This document shows positions 51,721 to 60,316 of a stretch of 64,000 nucleotides of DNA, piece after piece. The notes beneath the pieces were generated by a model. The model did not search any database. It worked only from the letters and a program-made list of their open reading frames with translations, and was not told the DNA's origin. Position 1 is the stretch's first letter, and the number at the start of each line of letters is the position of its first letter. The position numbers and the translations under genes were made by a program. Origin of the DNA: Pseudomonadota bacterium (lineage in GTDB: Bacteria; Pseudomonadota; Alphaproteobacteria; Rhizobiales; Rhizobiaceae); the NCBI GenBank assembly GCA_023451735.1, contig JAEXYH010000053.1, positions 88,191-152,190 of the forward strand. The letters run 5' to 3'.

Positions 51721-52197
51721 ATGACCATCATCACCGCCGCACTGAACGCCATCGACCTGCGTCGCCTCGAAGCCAATCACCAGCAATTGCTCGACCTAGG
51801 TTTTCAGCTGGAACAGGCGATGGAAGAAACCGGACTCGACCTGGAATATGCCGAGTTGCGGCGCCTTTCCGCCTCGATCCTGCTTCTTCTCAAGGAGGCA
51901 CATGATCTGGAAGAGCGCGTGCTTTTTCCTGGCTTCGATCGCCGCGCCGGATCCTGTTTTTCGATGATGATGATTGAACACCTGAAAGCCGAGCACCGTT
52001 ATGACCGGCTAGCCGCCGACGAATTGCGGCTGACGCTTCTGGCGCTTGCCAACGGCACATGCACGTTGCCGATCGAAACCATCACCCGCATGCTGACCGG
52101 CTTTCTCGAATGCTTGCGTCGGCATGTTTCTACCGAAAAACTGATGATGGAAGCCTTGCTGGCGGCGGAGGCGGAAGAGCGGGAGATTTTTGCATGA
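51721..52197 (+). CDS. Hemerythrin-like (HHE) protein
   Basis: A 158-residue helical protein with hemerythrin-type residues on successive helices: His in EANHQQLL, HDLEERVLFP, EHLKAEHRYD and RRHVSTEKLMM. Such domains bind a di-iron site that can sense or bind oxygen or NO, or support iron-sulfur repair (as in RIC/YtfE), though this is not a clear YtfE. It overlaps the nnrU start by four bases (ATGA), so it is coupled to NO-response genes. Confidence 0.78.
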   Translation: MTIITAALNAIDLRRLEANHQQLLDLGFQLEQAMEETGLDLEYAELRRLSASILLLLKEAHDLEERVLFPGFDRRAGSCFSMMMIEHLKAEHRYDRLAADELRLTLLALANGTCTLPIETITRMLTGFLECLRRHVSTEKLMMEALLAAEAEEREIFA

Positions 52198-52877
52198 GCC
52201 AACTCTATCTCTCCCTCATCGCCTTTCTGCTCCTGCATTCCGTTCCGGCGCTGCCACCGGTTCGCGCCGGTATCATCGCCGTCATGGGCCGCAAGATGTA
52301 TCTGGCGATCTACTCCACCGTCTCGACGCTGCTACTCGCCTGGGTTTTCAACGCCGCACTGAACACGCCTTATGTGGAACTGTGGGAGCCCACCGGCAGC
52401 CATGCGATCGTGACGCTGGTGCTGGCGCCACTCGGCATGTTTCTCATCCTTTCCGGCCTTTTCTCACCCAATCCCGCCTCCATCACATTCCGGCACGGCG
52501 GCCGACGCGGAGCCATTGTTGCGCTCACGCGGCATCCAGTCCTGTGGGGTTTCCTGCTCTGGTCGGGCGGACATCTGCTTGCCAATGGCGACCTTCGATC
52601 CCTCGTCCTGTTCGGCGGACTTGGCCTGTTTTCGTCGGCCGGTTTCCTCATGCTGGAGAAGCGGGCGAAACGCCGGATGGGGGACTGCTGGTCCATCTTT
52701 CGTGATGCCCATCCGCTGCTGCCTCTTGCCATCATCGCAACCCGCAAGAACCACCTCGCGATAGACGCGCCGATGGCACTCGCATTCGCTCTGACGGCGG
52801 CACTTACCCTTTGGCTGCTTTCCGGAGGTCATGCCCTCCTGTTCGGTGCCGATCCGCTGATCATGACGGCGATGTAG
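52194..52877 (+). CDS. nnrU: NnrU family membrane protein
   Basis: A 227-residue membrane protein with about six spans, of the NnrU family. The conserved core is LTRHPVLWGFLLWSGGHLLANGDLRSL (about residues 108-135). NnrU is found with NO reductase and NnrR genes in Rhodobacter and rhizobia; its molecular role is not known. It follows the hemerythrin-like gene with a four-base overlap and precedes a complete ABC transporter in the same operon. Confidence 0.9.
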   Translation: MSQLYLSLIAFLLLHSVPALPPVRAGIIAVMGRKMYLAIYSTVSTLLLAWVFNAALNTPYVELWEPTGSHAIVTLVLAPLGMFLILSGLFSPNPASITFRHGGRRGAIVALTRHPVLWGFLLWSGGHLLANGDLRSLVLFGGLGLFSSAGFLMLEKRAKRRMGDCWSIFRDAHPLLPLAIIATRKNHLAIDAPMALAFALTAALTLWLLSGGHALLFGADPLIMTAM

Positions 52878-52902
52878 GCAAAATCAATTAAAGGAGTTCA
52901 TC

Positions 52903-53925
52903 GTGAGCAAGTCTGCACCGCAGGACGGCAATCCCCAAAACCTCCCCAGCACCATCAGCCGCCGCACGCTGTTGCAGACGGCGGCCGGTGCCGCGCTGGC
53001 GATCCCTTTCGTCAGCCGTGCACATGCCGCATCTCTTGATGGACTCGTGCTTTACGGCCCACCAGCAGGCCCTTCGATTACGCTTGCCTATGCCGTCGGC
53101 ACCGGCCTGTTGCGGCAGGTAGCAGATCGCATAGGCTTTCGCATCTGGCGCACGCCGGACGAAATGCGTGCAGGGCTTACCTCCGGCGAGATGCAGGCAG
53201 TGGTCATGCCGGTCACGGCGGCGGCGAACCTGAACTCCCGAGGCCTTGGCGTCAAACTCGCCAATGTCATGACCAACGGCCTGCTTTACGTGATCTCCAC
53301 CAATCCTGAGATTCGAAACATTACCGAGCTGAGCAATCGGGAAATCACCGTGCCCTTCCCCAACGATATGCCCGAGTTGGTGTTCGATGCCGTGCTTGCC
53401 CACCACCGCTTGGCAGACAAGGTGAAGGTCAACCGCTCCGGCTCACCGATCGAGGCGATCCAGTTGCTGTTGTCCGGCCGGATCGAAACCGCGCTCGTGC
53501 CCGAACCCGCCGCAACCGCCGCGATGATCAAGGCCTCGACTTCAGGAAAGACGGTCTACCGCGCCATAGACATGCAACAGGAATGGGGGGCGGTGACAGG
53601 GCTTGGCCCCATCATGCCGCAGGCCGGCTTGGCACTCGCGCCGGCATTTTTGCGCGATCATCAGGAGAGGATCGCTCCGCTTCTTGCCGGGCTGGAAAGA
53701 GCGACCGCCGAAGTCGTTGCCAATCCGTCGGCGGCGGCTGGCCGTGCAGCCTCGGCGTTGGAACTGCCTTGGCCGGTGATCGAAAAGTCCGTGCCCTTCT
53801 CCAATCTCGTCGCAACGCCCGCAGCTAAGGCGCGCCCTGAGATCGAAGCGCTGCTCGATGCCATCGCCAAAACCAATTCACAGATGATCGGCGGAAGACT
53901 TCCGGGCGATACGCTGTATCTGTGA
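52903..53925 (+). CDS. NitT/TauT-like ABC transporter substrate-binding protein
   Basis: A 340-residue binding protein with a Tat-type signal (SRRTLLQTAAGAALAIP, cleaved near SRAHAA), so it is exported folded, unlike most binding proteins. The mature part has the NMT1/THI5-like SBP_bac fold: YGPPAGPSITLAYAVGTGLL, an EMQAVVMPVTAAANL hinge and LLLSGRIETALVPEPAA. The start is GTG with AAGGAG six bases upstream. The ligand is not known; relatives bind nitrate, taurine, thiamine pyrimidines or small organic acids. Its place in the NO-response operon points to a compound needed for denitrification. Confidence 0.8.
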   Translation: MSKSAPQDGNPQNLPSTISRRTLLQTAAGAALAIPFVSRAHAASLDGLVLYGPPAGPSITLAYAVGTGLLRQVADRIGFRIWRTPDEMRAGLTSGEMQAVVMPVTAAANLNSRGLGVKLANVMTNGLLYVISTNPEIRNITELSNREITVPFPNDMPELVFDAVLAHHRLADKVKVNRSGSPIEAIQLLLSGRIETALVPEPAATAAMIKASTSGKTVYRAIDMQQEWGAVTGLGPIMPQAGLALAPAFLRDHQERIAPLLAGLERATAEVVANPSAAAGRAASALELPWPVIEKSVPFSNLVATPAAKARPEIEALLDAIAKTNSQMIGGRLPGDTLYL

Positions 53926-53934
53926 GGTCAGGCC

Positions 53935-54744
53935 ATGCCGTCATTTACTGAGCGCGCATCGAGAACGGGACAATTCCTCTGGTCCGGCTGGTCGGGACTT
54001 GCGAGCCTGAGCGTTTTTGCGGCAATCTGGCAGGTGGCGCATGAAGCCTATGGCGGTTTCATCCTGCCCTCGCCTGTGGAAACGATTGCCGCCGCGCAAG
54101 CGCTTCTGGGAGACGCGACCGCCTTGCAGTTGCTGGCGACCACGACCTCGCGTGCCCTTTCGGGCTTTGTGCTGGCCGGGATGATCGGCACTACGGCCGG
54201 CTGCATTGCCGGCTTTCACCCGGCAATCCTGCGCCTCGTACAGCCGCAGATCACCCTGATGCTCGGTGTGCCGCCGATCGCCTGGATCGTGCTTCTGATG
54301 ATTTGGTTCGGCACCGGGGCGGCGACCGTCACCACGACCGCCGCTGTCGCCTGCCTGCCGATCGTTTTTCTCGGCGCTGCCGAAGGCATCGCCAACCGCG
54401 ACCGGCTGCTCGACGACATGGCGCTGTCGCTCGGCATGGGGCCGGTTCGCCGGTTTATCCGCATCAGCGTGCCGCAGATGCTGAACCGGCTTTTCCCGAT
54501 CCTTGTCATGGCGCTCGGAACTGCCTTCAAGTCAACGGTGATGGCCGAGCTTCTCGCCAATGCCGGCGGCATCGGCGAAGCGCTGGCCGTTTCGCGCGCC
54601 AATCTCGACGTTGCCAACGCACTGGCCTGGATTCTGTTGTCGGTCAGCGCGCTGCTCGCCGTCGAATACGGCCTGATCCAGCCGACTCGTTCCGAATTGG
54701 AGGCCTGGCGTCGTGCCGCCCGGCCATGGGGTGTGAAACGATGA
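53935..54744 (+). CDS. NitT/TauT-like ABC transporter permease
   Basis: A 269-residue permease with about six spans of the SsuC/TauC/NrtB family. Characteristic parts are the N-terminal IWQVAHEAYGGFILPSPVETI stretch, the EAA loop DDMALSLGMGPVRRFIRISVPQM near residue 165 and LANAGGIGEAL towards the end. It lies nine bases after the binding-protein gene and overlaps the ATPase gene by four bases. Confidence 0.85.
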   Translation: MPSFTERASRTGQFLWSGWSGLASLSVFAAIWQVAHEAYGGFILPSPVETIAAAQALLGDATALQLLATTTSRALSGFVLAGMIGTTAGCIAGFHPAILRLVQPQITLMLGVPPIAWIVLLMIWFGTGAATVTTTAAVACLPIVFLGAAEGIANRDRLLDDMALSLGMGPVRRFIRISVPQMLNRLFPILVMALGTAFKSTVMAELLANAGGIGEALAVSRANLDVANALAWILLSVSALLAVEYGLIQPTRSELEAWRRAARPWGVKR

Positions 54745-55487
54745 GCGCGCTGCATCTCACCGGCATCGGCCACCTCTTTTTGGGCCGCACCGTTCTCGAC
54801 CGGGTTACGCTTTCCGTCGGAGAAGGCGAACTGGTGGCGCTGGTCGGGCCTTCTGGCTGCGGCAAGTCCACGCTCCTGCATATCGCCGCCGGTCTTGTCG
54901 AACCACGGGAGGGACTTATCACTCGCCGCTACGCCAGACATGCGGTCGTGTTTCAGGAACCCCGGCTGCTGCCCTGGGCCACGGCGCGCAGGAATATCGG
55001 CATGGTTCTTGCCGCAAAACTCTCCCGCCGGCAACGTCGGGACCGGATTGTTGCCGCAGCCGCAGCGGCAGCCTTGGACGAAGAGGATCTCGACAAATAT
55101 CCGGTCCAGCTTTCGGGCGGCATGAAACAGCGTACGGCGATTGCCCGCGCGCTCGCCAGCGAAGCCGATTTCCTGTTTTTCGACGAGCCCTTCACCGCGC
55201 TCGACCCGGCGCTGCGCCGCCATATGCAGGATATCGTCATCCGCCATGTGGGTTCAGGCAAGCGCGCCGGCCTGTTCATCACCCATGACATGGCCGAGGC
55301 CGTACGGATCGCCCACCGGATCGTGGTGCTCGACCGGCGCGGCAACGGCATGTCTGGTGAGCGTCCCGTTCCGCTCACGCCCGGCGAACGTGACGACCGC
55401 ATGATTTTCCAGACAGTGCAGAGCTTCATGAAGGGAGATCCGCTGTTTCGCCATGTCGAAGAACTCGATGAGCGGAGGGCGGGATGA
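54741..55487 (+). CDS. NitT/TauT-like ABC transporter ATP-binding protein
   Basis: A 248-residue ABC ATPase of the SsuB/TauB type: Walker A GPSGCGKST, Q-loop VFQEPRLLPW, signature LSGGMKQR, Walker B LFFDEPFTALDP and H-loop ITHDMAEA. The frame is open upstream to 54303 but the ATG at 54741 gives the standard N-terminus and overlaps the permease stop. It in turn overlaps the first NnrS gene by four bases, so the transporter cannot be separated from the NO-response operon. Confidence 0.87.
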   Translation: MSALHLTGIGHLFLGRTVLDRVTLSVGEGELVALVGPSGCGKSTLLHIAAGLVEPREGLITRRYARHAVVFQEPRLLPWATARRNIGMVLAAKLSRRQRRDRIVAAAAAAALDEEDLDKYPVQLSGGMKQRTAIARALASEADFLFFDEPFTALDPALRRHMQDIVIRHVGSGKRAGLFITHDMAEAVRIAHRIVVLDRRGNGMSGERPVPLTPGERDDRMIFQTVQSFMKGDPLFRHVEELDERRAG

Positions 55488-56704
55488 CAGTCATGTCTTT
55501 CGATACCACCCCGCGATGGCGCAATATCCTACGGGCTACGACGGTGGAAGGCCTGCGTGTGTTTTTCCCGCTCGCCGCCCTGCATGCGGCACTCTGGCCA
55601 TTGTTTTGGGTTGCCGGATGGCAGCTTGGCCTGCCCTTTGCCCAAAATACGCTGCCGGCACAGTGGCATGCACAGGAGTTACTGATTGGCTCGTTCGGGG
55701 CAGCTTTGCTCGGCTTTCTCACATCTGCGCTGCCGGAATGGACCGATACGGATGGTTTCAAGGGGAGACCGCTTCTCCTCCTGGCCGGGGTTTGGGGTTT
55801 GGCACGGCTGATCGGCATTTTCGGAATGGATATCGGCATCCTTCTCGCCGGTCTTTTCGATCAGATCTGGCTGGTTTTCCTCGTCGGTTACGCCGCCTTC
55901 CTCGGCTGGAAAAAGCGAACCATAGGCCTGACCGGTTTCGTTTTTCTGCTGGCAACGTTGGCGACCGGCGCCGGTCTCCTGCGTTACGCCATGCTGACAG
56001 GCGCCTATGAACAGGCAGAATGCGCCATCCGGCTGATGCAATATGCCTTTCTCGGCCTGCTCGGACTGGCGCTCGCCCGCATCACCGTGCCGATTTCCAA
56101 CCGTGTGCTCGATCCGAGCGAGGAGACCTCGCCCTACCGTCCACATCCGGGCCGTATCAATCTCGCACCGGGGCTTGTCGGTCTGCTGATCGCCGCCGAG
56201 TTTGCAGGCTTTTCCGATGCCGTCTGCGGTTACTTGATGCTGGCAACGGGAGCCGCCTTCCTCGATCGTGTCGCCGAGGGCTTTATCGGCCGCGACGGCT
56301 GGAAATTCGAGGTCGCCGGCCTGTGGCTATCAAGCCTGCTTGCCGGCCTCGGCCTTCTGCTCGTCGGCCTTGGCAGGATCGGCCTTGACATCCCCATGCT
56401 CGGCGGGCTGCACCTGATGCTGATGGGCGGCCTTGGCCTTGGTCTGCTGCTGGTCCTGTCGATTGCCGGCCAGCTGCATACCGGCCAGGCGCTCGGGTTT
56501 TCCCGCATCACCCGTGCAGCCATCTTTTGCCTTCTCACCTCCGTTGCGCTGCGCGTCACGCCGGAATTCTGGCCCTCTCTTACTTGGCCCGGTGGTCAAT
56601 ACAGCCTTTCCGCGCTCACTTGGGCCGCCGCCTTCCTTCTCTGGCTCTACGCCTATCTTCCCCTCTTGTGGTCGCCCGCCAACACCGACCAAGACAGATG
56701 CTGA
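55484..56704 (+). CDS. NnrS-like membrane protein, divergent copy
   Basis: A 406-residue membrane protein with about 12 spans, related to the next gene. The block WHAQELLIGSFGAALLGFLTSALPEW lines up with WHQHELLFGYVPAIIAGFLLTAMPNW of the canonical copy, but one His of the HQH cluster is Gln. NnrS is a heme- and copper-containing membrane protein linked to NO-stress resistance. This copy may have a changed cofactor site. It overlaps the ATPase gene and the second NnrS gene. Confidence 0.8.
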   Translation: MTVMSFDTTPRWRNILRATTVEGLRVFFPLAALHAALWPLFWVAGWQLGLPFAQNTLPAQWHAQELLIGSFGAALLGFLTSALPEWTDTDGFKGRPLLLLAGVWGLARLIGIFGMDIGILLAGLFDQIWLVFLVGYAAFLGWKKRTIGLTGFVFLLATLATGAGLLRYAMLTGAYEQAECAIRLMQYAFLGLLGLALARITVPISNRVLDPSEETSPYRPHPGRINLAPGLVGLLIAAEFAGFSDAVCGYLMLATGAAFLDRVAEGFIGRDGWKFEVAGLWLSSLLAGLGLLLVGLGRIGLDIPMLGGLHLMLMGGLGLGLLLVLSIAGQLHTGQALGFSRITRAAIFCLLTSVALRVTPEFWPSLTWPGGQYSLSALTWAAAFLLWLYAYLPLLWSPANTDQDRC

Positions 56705-57900
56705 CCATGTCGAAAGCTTCCACCTCAACGCAAAAAATCCGTCTCTCGAGCCTGGCTCTGGCAGGATTTCGCCCGTTCTTTCTGTTCGGTGCGCTTTATG
56801 CGGCCCTCTCGATCCTGCTCTGGGTGCCGTGGTATCTTGGTTTTCTGCATGTACCGACGGCGCTTTCGCCGATCGCCTGGCACCAGCACGAACTTCTGTT
56901 CGGGTATGTGCCGGCCATCATCGCCGGTTTTCTGCTGACCGCCATGCCCAACTGGACCAAGCGCAAACGACTGAATGGCACGCCGCTTGTTCTGTTGTTC
57001 GCGCTTTGGGTTGCAGGACGTGTGGCGATATTCGTTTCGGAGAAAATTGGCCTGCCTTTGGCAAGCGTCATCAATCTCACTTTCCTTATCGCGCTCGGTC
57101 TTTATGCGTTGCGTGAAGTCGTGGCGGCCAGAAACAAGCGCAACTACAAGCTGGTTGTCGTCATCGGCCTGCTCGCGACAGCGCAGGCCCTGTTCCTCTA
57201 CGAATTTTCCCGCTACGCCCATATCGAGATCGCCGGACGTCTCGCTATCGCAACCATCATCCTGATGATCGCCATTGTCGGCGGCCGCATAATCCCGACT
57301 TTTACCGCAAATTGGCTGAAAAAGAACAATCCCGGCCGCGAACCACCACCCTTCGGCCGCTTCGATCTCGCAGCGATGGTGATTTCGACCATAGCCCTTA
57401 CCGCTTGGCCGGCGGTGCAGCACTGGGATGCTCTCACAAATCCGGCAGCAATCCTGCTGCTATTGGCCGGTGTTCTGCAACTGGTCCGGCAGGTGCGGTG
57501 GTGTCCGGAGCGTACGGTTTACGAACCCCTCGTCACCATTCTCCACGCAGCGTTCCTGTTCGTGCCGCTCGGCTTTGTCCTCACCGGCATCGCCCTGCTG
57601 ACCGACGATCCTGGCTTCGCCTCCGCCGGCATCCACGCTTGGACGTCGGGCGCGATCGGGGCCATGAACCTTGCGGTAATGACCCGTGCCACCCGCGGCC
57701 ATTCCGGCCAGTCTCTGCATGCGCCGGCCTCTACGGCTCTTATCATCTATCTGCCGATCATAGCTGCTGCCCTGTTGCGGATTGCTGCAGCGCTTGCGCC
57801 CCAATACACGATGCTGCTCCTGCCGCTAGCAGCCGTGTTTTGGGTTTTGGCCTTCTGCGGATACGCAATTTTCTACGGCAAGTTCATATTGCGAGGATAA
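56698..57900 (+). CDS. nnrS: NnrS family protein
   Basis: A 400-residue canonical NnrS with about 12 spans: LAGFRPFFLFGALYA at the start, WHQHELLFGYVPAIIAGFLLTAMPNW near residue 60, GGRIIPTFTANW near 195 and MTRATRGHSGQ near 330, with conserved His residues expected for heme or copper. It protects against or processes NO during denitrification. ATG at 56698 overlaps the previous stop; ATG at 56707 is the alternative. It is the last gene of the operon and is convergent with the acyl-CoA dehydrogenase gene. Confidence 0.88.
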   Translation: MLTMSKASTSTQKIRLSSLALAGFRPFFLFGALYAALSILLWVPWYLGFLHVPTALSPIAWHQHELLFGYVPAIIAGFLLTAMPNWTKRKRLNGTPLVLLFALWVAGRVAIFVSEKIGLPLASVINLTFLIALGLYALREVVAARNKRNYKLVVVIGLLATAQALFLYEFSRYAHIEIAGRLAIATIILMIAIVGGRIIPTFTANWLKKNNPGREPPPFGRFDLAAMVISTIALTAWPAVQHWDALTNPAAILLLLAGVLQLVRQVRWCPERTVYEPLVTILHAAFLFVPLGFVLTGIALLTDDPGFASAGIHAWTSGAIGAMNLAVMTRATRGHSGQSLHAPASTALIIYLPIIAAALLRIAAALAPQYTMLLLPLAAVFWVLAFCGYAIFYGKFILRG

Positions 57901-57966
57901 AGCTCGGAAAAGGCCAAAACCTGATCTCCAGGTACAAACGAGATCGCACGAGCACGGCTAACCCGC

Positions 57967-59094
57967 TCACAGGTTGCGGCCAATGACCATCCGCTGCACG
58001 TCGCTTGTTCCCTCGTATATCTGGCAGATGCGCACATCTCGATAAATCCGTTCGACCGGATAGTCTGCCATATAGCCGTACCCGCCATAAATCTGGATCG
58101 CGTCGGAGCAGACGCGCTCTGCCATCTCCGACGCGAAGAGTTTTGCCATCGACGCCTCGGACAGACATGGCATTCCGGCCTCCCGTAGAGCGGCCGCATG
58201 CCAGACGAGCTGACGCGCTGCTTCTATCTGCGTCACCATGTCGGCCAAGCGGAAGGCAACGGCCTGATGATCCGCAATCGCTTTGCCGAAGGCCTTCCGC
58301 TCTCGGGCATAGTCGCGCGCGGCCTCGAACGCCGCCTGCGCCATGCCGACCGATTGGGCCGCGATTCCGATCCGGCCACCTTCCAGGTTGGCGAGCGCAA
58401 TGCGGTAGCCCTCTCCCTCCCCGCCGAGCCGGAGGTCCGCGGAGATGCGCATTTCGTTAAAGGCGATCTGGCAGGTGTCGGACGCATGCAGCCCGAGCTT
58501 TTCCTCGACGCGGATGACCTCATAGCCGGGCGTATCGGTCGGGACGATGAAGGCGGTAATGCCTTTCTTACCCGCGTCTGGATGTGTGACGGCAAAGACG
58601 ATGATGACCTGTCCGTTCTTGCCCGAGGTGATGAACTGTTTAGCACCGTCAATCACATAGTCATTGCCATCGCGTCGTGCACGTGTCTTGAGGTTCGAGG
58701 CGTCCGAGCCTGCCTGCGGCTCTGTGAGCGCAAAACCGCCAATCCATTCACCAGATGCGAGACGAGGCAGAAAATGCTGCCGTTGCTCGTTCATACCGAA
58801 TTTGAGGATCGGTACACAACCGACCGAACTGTGTACGCTCATGATCGTCGAGCAAGGTCCGTCCCCGGCTGCGATTTCCTCCACGGCAGCCGCATAGGCC
58901 AGCACGCCAGTATCGGAGCCACCATAGGTCTCTGGTACAAGCATGCCCAAAAGCCCGAGCGCGCCCATTTCCTGCAATTCCTCGCGCGGGAACAGATTTT
59001 CCCTGTCCCTCTTCGCCGCACCCGGCGCCAGGCGCTCGCGGGCAAAGCTGCGCGCCATCTCGCGGATCTGTTGTTGAAGCTCCGAAAGGATCAT
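57967..59094 (-). CDS. Acyl-CoA dehydrogenase, short/branched-chain type
   Basis: A 375-residue FAD-dependent acyl-CoA dehydrogenase. Seen are GGFALTEPQAGSDASNLKT (FAD region), KLGLHASDTCQIAF and the C-terminal QIYGGYGYMADYPVER with the catalytic Glu in QIYEGTSDVQR. A base at this site is found in short-chain and 2-methylbutyryl-CoA dehydrogenases, not in isovaleryl-CoA dehydrogenases. ATG at 59094 follows GGAGG by seven bases; the frame extends to 59157. It is the last gene after SDR and thiolase genes and likely oxidises 2-methylbutyryl-CoA from isoleucine. Confidence 0.85.
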   Translation of the reverse strand: MILSELQQQIREMARSFARERLAPGAAKRDRENLFPREELQEMGALGLLGMLVPETYGGSDTGVLAYAAAVEEIAAGDGPCSTIMSVHSSVGCVPILKFGMNEQRQHFLPRLASGEWIGGFALTEPQAGSDASNLKTRARRDGNDYVIDGAKQFITSGKNGQVIIVFAVTHPDAGKKGITAFIVPTDTPGYEVIRVEEKLGLHASDTCQIAFNEMRISADLRLGGEGEGYRIALANLEGGRIGIAAQSVGMAQAAFEAARDYARERKAFGKAIADHQAVAFRLADMVTQIEAARQLVWHAAALREAGMPCLSEASMAKLFASEMAERVCSDAIQIYGGYGYMADYPVERIYRDVRICQIYEGTSDVQRMVIGRNL

Positions 59095-59108
59095 CCTCTT
59101 TCCTCCGG

Positions 59109-60296
59109 TCAGGATCGCTCGATAGCAATGGCTGTCGCTTCGCCACCACCAATGCACAATGCCGCCATGCCGCGCTTCAGATCGTATCGCTCAAGTGCCG
59201 CAATCAGTGTCACCAGGATACGGGCGCCCGAAGCGCCGATCGGATGACCGAGCGCGCAGGCGCCACCATGGACATTGACCTTGTCCTGCGGCAAGCCGAG
59301 GTCCCGCATCGCCGCCATGGCAACGACCGCAAAAGCCTCGTTGATCTCGAACAGATCGACATCGGAAAACGGCAATCCCGTCCGGTCGGACAGTTTTTGC
59401 AAGGCGCCGATCGGCGCGGTGGCAAAGAGAGCCGGTTCCTGCGAATGCGTGGCATGGCCGATGATCGTCGCGAGCGGGGTAAGACCTCTGCGTTCCGCTT
59501 CCGAGCGCCGCATCAGCACCAGTGCTGCCGCGCCATCGGAGATCGAGCTGGAATTTGCAGCAGTCACTGTGCCACCATCGCGGAAGGCGGGTTTGAGTGT
59601 CGGAATCCTGTCAAGTTTTGCCTTCCCGGGCTGCTCATCGTTGCGCGCCACATGCACGTTTTTCCCGACTTTTATCGTCACCGGAACGACTTCCTTGTCG
59701 AACCAGCCCTCTGCAATCGCCTTTTGCGCCCGCATAAGCGACGTGACAGCATATTGATCCTGCGCCTCGCGGGTAAATTGATAGGCCTCAGCGCAATCTT
59801 CCGCAAAACTACCCATCAGTCGGCCTTTGTCATAGGCATCCTCAAGTCCGTCCAGAAACATGTGGTCGAGCACACGTCCGTGCCCCAACCTGTATCCAGC
59901 ACGCCCTCGTTCGAGCAGGTAAGGCGCATTGGTCATGCTCTCCATGCCGCCCGCAACGGCGACCGAGGCACTTCCGGCAGCGATCAGGTCATGGGTCAAC
60001 ATGAGCGCCTTCATGCCCGAGCCGCACATCTTGTTGACCGTCGTCGCACCCGCAGCAAAAGGAAGGCCCGCGTGGATTGCCGCCTGCCGGGCCGGCGCCT
60101 GTCCCTGGCCTGCCGGCAAAACACAGCCGAAGACGACTTCTTCGACAGCTTCTGCCTCCACACCGCTTCGCTCAAGAGCTGCCCAAATGGACGCGGCACC
60201 GAGATCCGCCGCAGTCGCACCCTGCAACTCGCCTTGAAAACCGCCGATCGGCGTGCGGGCCGAACCGACGATGACGACGGGATCCTGCAGTCGCAT
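59109..60296 (-). CDS. Acetyl-CoA acetyltransferase (thiolase)
   Basis: A 395-residue thiolase with the nucleophilic Cys in NKMCGSGMKAL near residue 90, the His in GACALGHPIGASG near 350 and the second Cys in ALCIGGGEA near 380. It cleaves or forms 3-oxoacyl-CoA. In this operon, between SDR and acyl-CoA dehydrogenase genes, 2-methylacetoacetyl-CoA is the most likely substrate; acetoacetyl-CoA cannot be excluded. Confidence 0.9.
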   Translation of the reverse strand: MRLQDPVVIVGSARTPIGGFQGELQGATAADLGAASIWAALERSGVEAEAVEEVVFGCVLPAGQGQAPARQAAIHAGLPFAAGATTVNKMCGSGMKALMLTHDLIAAGSASVAVAGGMESMTNAPYLLERGRAGYRLGHGRVLDHMFLDGLEDAYDKGRLMGSFAEDCAEAYQFTREAQDQYAVTSLMRAQKAIAEGWFDKEVVPVTIKVGKNVHVARNDEQPGKAKLDRIPTLKPAFRDGGTVTAANSSSISDGAAALVLMRRSEAERRGLTPLATIIGHATHSQEPALFATAPIGALQKLSDRTGLPFSDVDLFEINEAFAVVAMAAMRDLGLPQDKVNVHGGACALGHPIGASGARILVTLIAALERYDLKRGMAALCIGGGEATAIAIERS

Positions 60297-60316
60297 CTTT
60301 CCTCCTTCAGGCGCAA

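Noticed and set aside
57923..57945. GATCTC/GAGATC hairpin between nnrS and the acyl-CoA dehydrogenase gene
   Set aside because: Only six base pairs, a long loop and no T run; too weak to call a terminator.
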